Source: Methylomarinum sp. (lineage in GTDB: Bacteria; Pseudomonadota; Gammaproteobacteria; Methylococcales; Methylomonadaceae). Taken from it: a stretch of 10,232 nucleotides of DNA. Positions 1-7,484 of the stretch are shown piece after piece. The notes under the pieces were generated by a model. The model was not told where the DNA came from. It saw nothing but the letters and a program-made list of their open reading frames with translations, and did not search any database. The stretch covers positions 1 to 10,232 of the forward strand of contig WTAG01000570.1 in the NCBI GenBank assembly GCA_013139755.1, read 5' to 3'. The position numbers and the translations under genes are program-made. The number at the start of each line of letters is the position of its first letter. Position 1 is the stretch's first letter.

Positions 1-1196
1 CCTTTGTCATACCGGAATTTTTGAATCAGGGTAAATACTACTTTTTTATTCTGTCCTAAAAACTTACGCATTTCTTCGGCGTTACTGGGCTGAGCTGCGT
101 CTTTTTCTTTAATAGTGCCAGTGTTTAAAAAATTGCGGTAAATTTGCCCATCCAAATCTTTCCTATCAGTAACCACCACAAAACTAAAGTTGCCAGTGAC
201 TTTACGAAACACTTTTCGTGCATAGAAAATCATAGAGAAACTTTTACCCGAACCCTGAGTATGCCAAAACACGCCCAAACGACCTTGATGTTGGTCGCGA
301 AGCAAAAAGCGTTCGAAGGCGCTATTCACGCCAATAAACTGATGGTTCTGGGCGATGATCTTGCTGGTCTCTTTATGGAACAGAATGAAGTTTTCGACAT
401 AGTCCAACAGCTTATGCGGTTGGCATAAACCCGCTACGGCATATTCAAGGCTAGTACCTTGTTCGGATATTTGTTTGCGATTAACCATCTCTTTTTCACT
501 ATCCACGCGCAGCCAATTAAAAAAGTGTTCCCAGCCAGCAGTAAAACTGCCTACCTTGGATTCGATGGCATTGGATAACAAACAAAACGCATTGCAGTGA
601 AACAGTTGTGGAATATCGTGTTTGTAGCTGTTCAGGTTATCCTCATAAGCAGAGCGTAATTTCACATTAGAGTTTTTCAGCTCGACAAACACCAAAGGCA
701 AACCGTTCACATACAAAATAACATCCGGTCTGCGGAAAGAAGCTTTAGGTGCCTGGCCTAGTGATTTAATCCACAGTTGTGATATGGCGAGGTAGCTATT
801 ATTAGCGGAGTCGTCAAAATCAATTAACCGAACACGTTCATGGCGTTTTTCGGTTTTGCCATTAGGATTTTCTTGATCAAACTCTACGGTTACACCATCA
901 CGTATCAAACCATCTACTTCTCGGTTCGCGGCGATGGGGCTCATCGCCATACGGCGATCCAACAACTTAGGGATTACCTGTTGCTCAATCACTTCTTCGG
1001 GAATGCCGGGGTTTAACTTAATGCAGGCAACTAACAGGCGATCAGCCAATATCACATCGCGCTTATCGCTACGCTGTGAACCATCTTTCAGTTCATCGGG
1101 CTTGGCGGTAAAACAATTCAGAATTTTAAAACCATAATTCTTATTTAGTTTTTCAAGAATGGCTTGCTCTATGTCGTCTTCACTTATTATTACCAT
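1..1196 (-). CDS. hsdR: Type I restriction enzyme subunit R (HsdR), N-terminal part, runs off the window
   Basis: This is the motor and nuclease subunit of a type I restriction-modification enzyme, which pumps DNA using ATP and cuts it far from the recognition site. The open frame runs from an ATG at 1196 to the left edge, giving about 398 residues of a protein usually near 1000. The N-terminal nuclease domain shows a PD-(D/E)xK core: RRPD with D158, then VELKN with E172 and K174. A helicase domain follows, with Walker A TQGSGKS (K318) and the motif TDRKDLD at 343-349. The start follows the HNH gene stop by 10 nt, and an AAGGGA ribosome binding site overlaps that stop. It is the last gene of the hsdM-hsdS-ATPase-HNH-hsdR operon. 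The frame is intact as far as visible; the remaining helicase motifs and C-terminus lie outside the window. Confidence 0.95.
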   Translation of the reverse strand, partial: MVIISEDDIEQAILEKLNKNYGFKILNCFTAKPDELKDGSQRSDKRDVILADRLLVACIKLNPGIPEEVIEQQVIPKLLDRRMAMSPIAANREVDGLIRDGVTVEFDQENPNGKTEKRHERVRLIDFDDSANNSYLAISQLWIKSLGQAPKASFRRPDVILYVNGLPLVFVELKNSNVKLRSAYEDNLNSYKHDIPQLFHCNAFCLLSNAIESKVGSFTAGWEHFFNWLRVDSEKEMVNRKQISEQGTSLEYAVAGLCQPHKLLDYVENFILFHKETSKIIAQNHQFIGVNSAFERFLLRDQHQGRLGVFWHTQGSGKSFSMIFYARKVFRKVTGNFSFVVVTDRKDLDGQIYRNFLNTGTIKEKDAAQPSNAEEMRKFLGQNKKVVFTLIQKFRYDK

Positions 1197-1206
1197 AGTG
1201 TGTCCC

Positions 1207-2046
1207 TTACCCAAAATTTCCTGAACAATATAATGGGCTGTTGGCAAGCGCTTGATAAAGTGCAACTTGCCAGCTGTTCAAATGAATCTCAGCACGGCTA
1301 TTTGCAGTATCTAGTAAATGTTCTCTTACTATATTTGAGTTAGATGATGATAAAAGCTCAGTCATCGTTTTTTTTATACCCGTTATTTCTTCGCTAGCTA
1401 GGTCACCAAACCTTTCATCCAAATCATAAGTCGTTAAATGTATACTAACTTTGTATTTACTCTTTATATTCCAGGCAACCGGTGGTGTAACTCGAAAAAT
1501 TGCTACAGGCCCACCATCATAAATTATATCCGCGAATAACCACTGCTCTTGAGTAAAGTCATCAAAGTAAGGGTGGATATTTTGTTTATCTATAGTTTCA
1601 GTTTTCGCATCGTGCTTCTCAGTATTACAATCTCGACAACATGGAATTAAGTTTAGTGGCACAACTGACAAGTCAGGGTAATGTGCTTTTGGCAAATAGT
1701 GTTCCAACGTTCTAGTAGGGCTAATGCCACAAAAAGGACACATTTTAGAGCCCTGTCTTAATTCATCATAAAAATTTCTACCTGGGCGGCCTTTTGCTAC
1801 CATTTGACCCTCATATAACTTTTTAAGCTCTTGTTGTGTTACCAAGGGAACAGATGCAACTGAACCAAAAGGCATAATTTGATATAGATCAGAGCTGTTA
1901 GCTTTAATTTCGTAATCAATAGCTGAAGCTAAAATATTGTTTTTATAATTATTAAATCGATTTTTTTTATCCGCATTTCCGATCCCACTAACACAAGCAT
2001 CATATACAACATCTACCAGTAATAACGGTTTAGGGACGATACGCAT
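1207..2046 (-). CDS. HNH endonuclease, PtuB-like (Septu-type), embedded in the type I R-M operon
   Basis: A 279-residue protein with a central zinc-containing HNH nuclease motif. C103-x2-C106 and C137-x2-C140 look like the zinc ligands. LEHYLPK (H116, the likely general base), PLNL (N132) and CNTEKH (N141, H145) form the beta-beta-alpha metal core. About 100 N-terminal residues and 130 C-terminal residues show no motif I recognise. The ATG overlaps the stop of the upstream ATPase gene in a TAATG junction, with AGGAAGAG about 8 nt before it, so the two genes should be translationally coupled. An ABC-type ATPase followed by an HNH nuclease is the PtuA-PtuB layout of Septu defence, in which the HNH subunit is the DNA-cutting effector. 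That family assignment is inference from motifs and gene order; the HNH call itself is firm. All key residues are present. Confidence 0.85.
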   Translation of the reverse strand: MRIVPKPLLLVDVVYDACVSGIGNADKKNRFNNYKNNILASAIDYEIKANSSDLYQIMPFGSVASVPLVTQQELKKLYEGQMVAKGRPGRNFYDELRQGSKMCPFCGISPTRTLEHYLPKAHYPDLSVVPLNLIPCCRDCNTEKHDAKTETIDKQNIHPYFDDFTQEQWLFADIIYDGGPVAIFRVTPPVAWNIKSKYKVSIHLTTYDLDERFGDLASEEITGIKKTMTELLSSSNSNIVREHLLDTANSRAEIHLNSWQVALYQALANSPLYCSGNFG

Positions 2047-3617
2047 TAGTTATTCTCTTCCTGAGGATTATCACGTCTAAATATTTTTCCTTTTAATATA
2101 GCTTTAGCTTCACTGCCCAATTGACCATCGTACTCAGACAATGTCGCATTGTAATTCATTCCTAAGTCAACTGATTCAGACAGCAAGTTATGGAACCCTG
2201 ATCGAGACACCTCTAATCCAAAAACTTCACGAGTTAAAGAACCAACATTTTCACCAAATGTTTCTTGTTCTGGAGGATCAACATCCGCATCAAGTCTCAC
2301 CCTTGTTAGTATTGATGTACAAGTTTTTGGTATCTCTTGTAATATTACAGGCGAATGTGTAGCTATAATAGCTATGCTATTCCGATTTATAAGAAGACTA
2401 GATAAAGCTCTTGTATAGGCTGAAAGTAAAGGTGGATGCAAATGAGTTTCAGGTTCATCAATTAAAACCAAAGTTTTTCTATCAACTGTTTCAATCAGTT
2501 TAGTTATTGATAATAATACAATCGCATGCCCTGAGCTTAAGCGTCTAAATAATTGGCGCGCTGCTTTTGTCAACTGGCTTCTATCTTCTGTTTGGTCTTG
2601 TTCAGCAACTGCAACAAGACTACATAAATTCATATCTTCTATATTATCATCAGACTCTAATTTGCGAACAGCATTGATCCAACGTTGTTTTTTTTCACGT
2701 AAACTTAAGCACACTTTCAAGCTTTCAACTAACTCATCACGCAATTCATTTAGAGTTTTCAATCGTTCATTTTCACCTTGAACCTTTAAACCGATGTAAT
2801 GGTAACTAATACCTTCATCAGGATTGGGTTGATCTGCTGGTGGGTCAAAAGGATCAAAAGCACTAAAAGAAACAGAGACAAGTCCTCCAAAATAATCTGG
2901 TTTTAATGCAACTGACGCGTCAAAAAGTTGCTCACTTAAAAACCTGCCTGTATCGGCAATCTCTCCTCGATTTGGCATTAATGCATTAACCATATTATTA
3001 AGAAGCGTCGTTTTTCCAACACCGTTCCGGCCAATTAAAACATGAAGATTAGTTGATGGTTTAGAATGAGGGTAAACTGCAAAGTCAACTTTAATTCCTG
3101 AGTAAAGCTCATTAGGTAGTTTTTCATAAAAGAAGTTATATTTTGTTAATGGCACGCCGCCTTCTAACACTCTCCGAAACTGATTAGTTATAGAATTAAT
3201 ATTTACTGTGCGAAGTAATGAAGAATTAAAAACACTTTCTTCCTGAGCTAGAGTATGCTTGATTGGATCTTTTGAAACATCACCTAATGCATGAAGTAAA
3301 AAACTAACATTTTCATCCGTAAAACTTACAACAAGTTTTTCATAGAAATCTGAATCCTGACCAAGGGAAAAAAAGTTATCATCTAAAGTTTCAAAAGTAA
3401 CAGGAATTTTTTCTTCGGTCCATCCGTCGACTTGCCCTACATAACCAATTTTTATATTACCTAATTCAAATTTATTACCCTGCTCGTCAAACACTGTTAA
3501 TAAAAAAAGAGTTTTAAAACCAAAATCATCCCAACTGTCAGGTAATAGAAATGCAGCATTAACAGCTTGCTCTGGAACATAGCCTTGCATTGGTAATTTC
3601 CGAAAGGTTAAAGCCAT
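2046..3617 (-). CDS. ABC/AAA-type ATPase, PtuA-like (Septu-type), embedded in the type I R-M operon
   Basis: A 523-residue soluble ATPase of the SMC/RecN/OLD-like class. After an N-terminal region of about 185 residues without a known motif come Walker A GRNGVGKTT (196-204, K202), an ABC-signature-like LSSGH (360-364), Walker B TLVLIDEPETHLHP (382-395, D387 and E388), and the switch histidine in IIATHSP (H421). No TOPRIM nuclease domain is visible at the C-terminus, which argues against an OLD or GajA nuclease, and there is no obvious anticodon-nuclease domain as in PrrC or RloC. Its TAATG overlaps with hsdS upstream and with the HNH gene downstream indicate co-translation. Paired with the HNH protein it most resembles PtuA of Septu, the ATPase scaffold that controls PtuB. 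The long N-terminal region may be a sensor, or a contact to the R-M enzyme; this is inference. Confidence 0.85.
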   Translation of the reverse strand: MALTFRKLPMQGYVPEQAVNAAFLLPDSWDDFGFKTLFLLTVFDEQGNKFELGNIKIGYVGQVDGWTEEKIPVTFETLDDNFFSLGQDSDFYEKLVVSFTDENVSFLLHALGDVSKDPIKHTLAQEESVFNSSLLRTVNINSITNQFRRVLEGGVPLTKYNFFYEKLPNELYSGIKVDFAVYPHSKPSTNLHVLIGRNGVGKTTLLNNMVNALMPNRGEIADTGRFLSEQLFDASVALKPDYFGGLVSVSFSAFDPFDPPADQPNPDEGISYHYIGLKVQGENERLKTLNELRDELVESLKVCLSLREKKQRWINAVRKLESDDNIEDMNLCSLVAVAEQDQTEDRSQLTKAARQLFRRLSSGHAIVLLSITKLIETVDRKTLVLIDEPETHLHPPLLSAYTRALSSLLINRNSIAIIATHSPVILQEIPKTCTSILTRVRLDADVDPPEQETFGENVGSLTREVFGLEVSRSGFHNLLSESVDLGMNYNATLSEYDGQLGSEAKAILKGKIFRRDNPQEENN

Positions 3618-4816
3618 TATGCAACGCTCTTTTCAGTATTCACGACTTCTTCCTGCATACTGGGTGGAAATTTAATATCTAAATCTTCGACTGAGAGTTT
3701 TCCTGATATTAGACGAGGCAAAAGTGATAGCTTGGTTTTAGTAAGATTCTCGTTAATCTGCATTAATACTTTAATTTCTTCGAATATAGGCTCAATAGTT
3801 CCACCAAATTTCTGAATAGATTCTTTATCAGCTAAAAGTAAATTAAACCCTTTTATCAAGTCTTGACTCAAGTTCTGCTGTGCTGCGCCATGAGCATACT
3901 GAATCATATGAATTTGAGAAAATTTAATGAGGTAATAGGTGTAAATATAAGAGAGATATTTTTCCTTTGGTAAGAAAGCGCAGCAAGCCTGGTTGGTTGC
4001 AGAAGGTTCTGCAAGAATAGTAATATCAGGCATTGCACAATACATCGCTATCACAACTGTTTCCGCTGGAAATACTTTTGCCGAAGAAGATTCCAACCCT
4101 TGTAATGTAATCTTTTCTACACTCTCAAAAACAAACTTATTCTTCAATTCTCCGGTTTTCAGCCAATTAATATTACCGTCATAATTATTATCATTTTTTC
4201 TTGATGGTGTTCCACCAGACGCTGTTTTATAAATATCACCTATTTTCTTAATATCCCACCCTTTCGGAATTCCTTTTTCAAATTCAGCGGTCTGATAACC
4301 AGGGAAGCGGAAGCGGACAAACCATTCGCGGTAGATTTCTTCGGCCATGTTTTCCAATAAGGCGATACGGCGTTTATTGTTTTCGATTAGGTTGTCGTAG
4401 GTAGATAGAAAGGCGGAGATTTTTTTTTGTATCGGCAATTCTGGAAATACAACCTTAATCTTATGAACATGGTTTCGATTAAGAGTTGGATTGGATGAAC
4501 CTGTATCAAAATTTTCTAATTTCAGCGTCTTCAAGAAATAGCTAAGGAAACGAGTGTCGTTACCCTTAAAATCCTTTACCCATAAAGTCGTGTCATGAGG
4601 CCAGAAATCTTTATTAATATAATGTACCGTACCAAGTGTTCCTTTTCGACCTATAACAACGCCAGGGGCTTTAACTTTTACTTGATTGTGGTAACTTGAA
4701 ATGCCAGATGATGAAACAATCGGCACTCCACCAAATGTCTGCTCTTTTTTAGTAATATCAAATCCACGTTGCAAAGTTAGTATTTCGCCAAGTGCCTTTT
4801 CAGAAAATCCTTTCAT
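3617..4816 (-). CDS. hsdS: Type I restriction-modification specificity subunit (HsdS)
   Basis: HsdS recognises the bipartite DNA target and is the scaffold for HsdM and HsdR. The 399-residue protein has the standard two-repeat layout. Target recognition domain 1 spans about 1-128 and starts FSEKALGEILTLQRG. A conserved helical spacer covers about 129-172 (PIQKKISAFLSTYDNLIENN). Target recognition domain 2 starts at about 183 (IPKGWDIKKIGDIYKTASGG). A second helical conserved region ends in LLPRLISGKLSVEDL. The half-sites cannot be read from sequence alone. The ATG overlaps the hsdM stop by 4 nt (ATGA), and its stop overlaps the ATPase start (TAATG). The gene is intact, with no sign of truncated half-genes or inverted repeats that would suggest phase-variable specificity. 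Confidence 0.95.
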   Translation of the reverse strand: MKGFSEKALGEILTLQRGFDITKKEQTFGGVPIVSSSGISSYHNQVKVKAPGVVIGRKGTLGTVHYINKDFWPHDTTLWVKDFKGNDTRFLSYFLKTLKLENFDTGSSNPTLNRNHVHKIKVVFPELPIQKKISAFLSTYDNLIENNKRRIALLENMAEEIYREWFVRFRFPGYQTAEFEKGIPKGWDIKKIGDIYKTASGGTPSRKNDNNYDGNINWLKTGELKNKFVFESVEKITLQGLESSSAKVFPAETVVIAMYCAMPDITILAEPSATNQACCAFLPKEKYLSYIYTYYLIKFSQIHMIQYAHGAAQQNLSQDLIKGFNLLLADKESIQKFGGTIEPIFEEIKVLMQINENLTKTKLSLLPRLISGKLSVEDLDIKFPPSMQEEVVNTEKSVA

Positions 4817-6927
4817 TCATCACCCACTAGTGCAGCTACATTAAGGGCTATAACTTTTTCAACCTTTTTCGCTTCTTCAGCCAAAATATTTAGCTGGTCG
4901 TTGGTATCTACTAGTAACCCAATAAACTCCTCTTCAGTCTTTCCATCTTCCTCAATCACCACACCCACATAACGCCCTGGGTTCAGTGAATAATCCTGCT
5001 CTTTCACTTCTTCCTGGCTGGCTAATTTACACAGGCCGGTGACATCTTCATATTCCGCTTTGGGGAAGCGCTCTTGTAGCCAGTGAATAGGTTTGTAATA
5101 ACTTTCGGCTATTTTGACTTCTTTATGCAACAACTCCAGGGCATCTTTCAGTTTTTTGGTTTCACGATCAGTCGTAGTACGCTTGCCTTTAGCTTTTGCT
5201 ATTTCTGCTTTGGCTTTTTCATGCTGGCGCACGGTTTTATCCAGCTGTTTTAAGCCTGCGTGTAGTGATTCAAAAAACGGATCAAACGCTTTGCGCAGTT
5301 TATGTTGCGCTTTGTTAATGGTGGCCACTTCTTTGGCTTTGTTTAACTTACCTTTGACTTCCTTATTATAGGCTTGGTGGCTTTGTTGCAGTTTATCCAG
5401 CGCTTTCCATTGTTTTACTAAATCATTGACGACCGCTTTACCTTGTTTGTCATCAAGTACATCTAGCAGTTGCTCGGTAACGGGGATGACCTGTTGTTGG
5501 TTTTCTAATAACAGTTCCATGCCTTTGGCAAAGTAGCTATCGACCAATCGCACAAAGGCGCTGTGATTACCTTTATGCAGTTTGCTGATAATGGCGATGT
5601 TTTGAATTTGCGCTTCGTTAAATTCGCGATGGGCGCGATCGATTTGGGTGAATATATTACGCGCATCAATAAACAGTAATTTATCGTCTTGTTTGTTTTT
5701 ATCAAAAAACCATAAAGTTGCTGGCAAGGTGACTGTATAAAACATATTTGATGGCAATGTGAGCATGCCGTAGATTAGGTTATTTTCTATTAAGGTTTGG
5801 CGAATACCCGCTTCGCTGTGGCGGGCATCGGATGCCGAGTTGGCCATAACCAGGGCGGCGCGGCCTCCGCCTTTACCTTTAACAGCGTCTTTTAACGATG
5901 TAGCAAATAAATTAATCCACAAGTAGTTGCCGTTAGGTACAGTCTCTTTACCTTTATCGGCCGTTTTCAATTTGGTTTTGTTGCGCGGTATGCCGTAGGT
6001 ATTAAAACGCGGGTCGGCTTCTACCGTGGCAACGGGTACGTCATCCACATTAAACGGCGGGTTAGCCATGACAAAGTCGAAATTACCAAAACCATCGTAA
6101 GGATCTTCCGCGTAACTGTTGGCCTGGCGTATTTCTCCGCGCAAGCCATTTACCGCCAAGTTCATTTTAGCGAGCTTAACGGTATCTAACGTTTTTTCCT
6201 GGCCGTAAACATAGAGCTGATCTTCTTCGTGCGATTCACCTAATGCGTCTAACTCTTCGCGATATTGCTCGACAAATTGTTGTGACTGCACAAACATACC
6301 GCCAGAACCACAGGCCGGATCGTACACGGTGCCTTTATAGGGCTCGATGATTTCCACCATGAGTTTAACTACTGAGGTGGGCGTAAAGAATGCGCCGCCG
6401 CCCTGGCCTTCGGCTAACGCAAAGTTACCCAGAAAGTATTCGTAAATTTTACCGAGGATATCGCCACTGGCATCACGCGGGATGTTGGAGAAATTTTTAA
6501 GTAACTGCGCCGGTATAGTTTTATCGGTACGGGTGAGCGGCGTGTATTCGTCTTTGGGTAATACGCCGTCGAGTTCGGGTTTGTATTTTTCAATATCCTG
6601 CATCGCTTCTTTGATTTTTTTAGCGACGTCGTCTTTTTCTGGCAGGTTTAGTAAATATTCGTAACGTGCATGAGGCGGCAAATAAAAACCACATTTTTCA
6701 ATGGCGATTTCATCAATTGGCTTTTCACGGCGAGTGCCGGTGAGTTTAGCAAACTCGGCATTAATAGCTTTCTCGGCGCGAGCGTAGTTGTTATCAGCGA
6801 ACTTGAGAAAGATAAGCCCCAGCACAGGCGTGGCATATTCGGTAGACTTTAAATCGGTATTGGCGCGCAAGTTATCGGCGGCAGACCAGAGATCTTTTTC
6901 GAGTTGTTTGAGTTGTTCTGTATTCAT
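4813..6927 (-). CDS. hsdM: Type I restriction-modification DNA methyltransferase subunit (HsdM)
   Basis: The modification subunit, an N6-adenine DNA methyltransferase acting with HsdS. The 704 residues start with the helical HsdM N-terminal domain (NTEQLKQLEKDLWSAAD, about 1-150). The methylase domain has the SAM motif DPACGSGG (203-210) and the catalytic NPPF (289-292), preceded by the FTP motif near 181. At 704 residues it is longer than classic HsdM proteins of about 500-530. The extra length is a lysine- and glutamate-rich coiled-coil region (about 500-625) before the conserved end motif YSLNPGRYVGV. The ATG at 6927 is preceded directly by an in-frame TAA, which fixes it as the most upstream ATG. 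No clear Shine-Dalgarno sequence lies before it (CACAAGTATTAA), unusual for the first gene of an operon. It is the promoter-proximal gene of the defence operon. Confidence 0.96.
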   Translation of the reverse strand: MNTEQLKQLEKDLWSAADNLRANTDLKSTEYATPVLGLIFLKFADNNYARAEKAINAEFAKLTGTRREKPIDEIAIEKCGFYLPPHARYEYLLNLPEKDDVAKKIKEAMQDIEKYKPELDGVLPKDEYTPLTRTDKTIPAQLLKNFSNIPRDASGDILGKIYEYFLGNFALAEGQGGGAFFTPTSVVKLMVEIIEPYKGTVYDPACGSGGMFVQSQQFVEQYREELDALGESHEEDQLYVYGQEKTLDTVKLAKMNLAVNGLRGEIRQANSYAEDPYDGFGNFDFVMANPPFNVDDVPVATVEADPRFNTYGIPRNKTKLKTADKGKETVPNGNYLWINLFATSLKDAVKGKGGGRAALVMANSASDARHSEAGIRQTLIENNLIYGMLTLPSNMFYTVTLPATLWFFDKNKQDDKLLFIDARNIFTQIDRAHREFNEAQIQNIAIISKLHKGNHSAFVRLVDSYFAKGMELLLENQQQVIPVTEQLLDVLDDKQGKAVVNDLVKQWKALDKLQQSHQAYNKEVKGKLNKAKEVATINKAQHKLRKAFDPFFESLHAGLKQLDKTVRQHEKAKAEIAKAKGKRTTTDRETKKLKDALELLHKEVKIAESYYKPIHWLQERFPKAEYEDVTGLCKLASQEEVKEQDYSLNPGRYVGVVIEEDGKTEEEFIGLLVDTNDQLNILAEEAKKVEKVIALNVAALVGDE

Positions 6928-6967
6928 TTAATACTTGTGGATAACTATTGAGTAGGCATGAAAATGA

Positions 6968-7021
6968 TTATGCATTTGTATCGTTTGCAGGTTTGAACTG
7001 GTTGTTGCTTTGAAGCGCCAT
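6968..7021 (-). CDS. Possible 17-residue leader peptide or gene remnant upstream of hsdM
   Basis: A short frame reads MALQSNNQFKPANDTNA and then stops 40 nt before the hsdM start. It is noted because it is preceded by a good ribosome binding site (AAAAGGAAATT, 7022-7032) whereas hsdM has none. It could be a leader peptide that feeds ribosomes into the operon, or the surviving 5' end of a deleted gene. I recognise no family, and such a short frame can occur by chance. Confidence 0.25.
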   Translation of the reverse strand: MALQSNNQFKPANDTNA

Positions 7022-7066
7022 AATTTCCTTTTCTTTTTATCGGATAAAGGGGACGCTACCCTTTTT

Positions 7067-7150
7067 TCACTTTGCTTTTTCCTTTTTGGGCCGAGCTAAA
7101 GGACGATAATACAACATTCTGCCGGCGATCTTTTCCAATTCTTGAATAAA
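7067..7150 (-). pseudogene. C-terminal scrap resembling a REP-associated (RAYT/IS200-like) transposase
   Basis: After an in-frame TAG at 7151-7153, a 27-residue open frame reads FIQELEKIAGRMLYYRPLAR and ends PKKEKAK before a TGA. The pattern of a FI-x-ELE helix, GR, and a basic RPKK tail resembles the C-terminal ends of Y1-type REP-associated transposases. No catalytic HUH motif or tyrosine is present, so at best this is a remnant. REP-like palindromes typical of RAYT targets lie about 110 bp away at 7262-7345, which supports the idea. Identification from 27 residues is weak; it may be any basic protein tail. Confidence 0.3.
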
Positions 7151-7163
7151 CTATTCATAAAAC

Positions 7164-7191
7164 AATAAATTATAGAGATACCCCATCTATT
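7164..7191. repeat. 28-bp direct repeat, copy 1
   Basis: Exact copy of 7424-7451, same orientation, offset 260 bp. On the minus strand each copy contains the perfect -10 hexamer TATAAT preceded by GGGTATCTC, but no matching -35 element is seen 17 bp upstream. The copies bracket the REP-like inverted pair. Confidence 0.9.
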
Positions 7192-7261
7192 TTTAATGGG
7201 TTTTCTGGCAAATATTTAATGCTGATTAACAATTAGCAAACTTATTTACACTCAAGTAGCC

Positions 7262-7345
7262 GTAGGATGGGCAAAGGGCTTTTTCGTGTCCATCTTTTAC
7301 GGTATAAGTGATGGGCACGGGATAAAGCCCCTTTGCCCATCCTAC
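7262..7345. repeat. Inverted pair of REP-like palindromes (BIME/MITE-like)
   Basis: Two copies of a sequence starting GTAGGATGGGCAAAGGG face each other around a short centre (TTTTACGGTATAAGT). Each half carries a GTAG head followed by its own stem, GATGGGC against GTCCATC on the left and GATGGGCA against TGCCCATC on the right (read on the minus strand). The halves can also pair with each other to form a long hairpin with a few mismatches. A GTAG head plus an imperfect palindrome is the hallmark of REP elements mobilised by RAYT transposases. I see no clear target-site duplication. Transcripts from either direction would fold strongly here. Confidence 0.7.
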
Positions 7346-7355
7346 TAGTCTCTTT

Positions 7356-7374
7356 TCTCATAATGACTATGAGA
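7356..7374. repeat. Small palindrome, 7-bp arms
   Basis: TCTCATA, a 5-nt spacer, then TATGAGA. It could be an operator or only part of the degenerate repeat region. A second small hairpin, TTCGTC-TAAAA-GACGAA, follows at 7386-7402. No regulator binding either site can be named. Confidence 0.3.
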
Positions 7375-7423
7375 GATAAATCTGTTCGTCTAAAAGACGA
7401 AGGTTTTATCCTTATGAATGGAA

Positions 7424-7451
7424 AATAAATTATAGAGATACCCCATCTATT
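7424..7451. repeat. 28-bp direct repeat, copy 2
   Basis: Exact copy of 7164-7191. It lies just upstream (plus strand) of the 27-bp repeat at 7458-7484. This copy is absent from the corresponding place in the right-hand element. Confidence 0.9.
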
Positions 7452-7457
7452 GCTTAG

Positions 7458-7484
7458 ATAGACAACCTTCGTCAATTCATGGCG
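7458..7484. repeat. 27-bp repeat shared by the two island ends, copy 1
   Basis: Exact match to 8988-9014, containing GACAACCTTCGTCAATTCAT. In both places it precedes an AlpA-like gene, by 160 bp here and 6 bp in the other copy. It is evidence that the two flanking segments descend from one ancestral island end. Confidence 0.9.

Noticed and set aside
144..428. Plus-strand 94-codon frame
   Set aside because: Antisense to hsdR helicase coding sequence, which has clear motifs on the other strand.
3617..4816. Phase-variable hsdS with inverted repeats or partial copies
   Set aside because: Only one complete hsdS is present, with no second target recognition cassette or recombinase nearby.
5114..5371. 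Plus-strand 85-codon frame, hydrophobic
   Set aside because: Antisense shadow of the lysine- and glutamate-rich coiled-coil part of hsdM; no ribosome binding site or family pattern.
7044..7066. GGATAAAGGGGACGCTACCC word upstream of hsdM as a regulatory site
   Set aside because: It recalls dispersed repeats seen elsewhere, but no palindrome or second copy is present in the window, so no call is justified.
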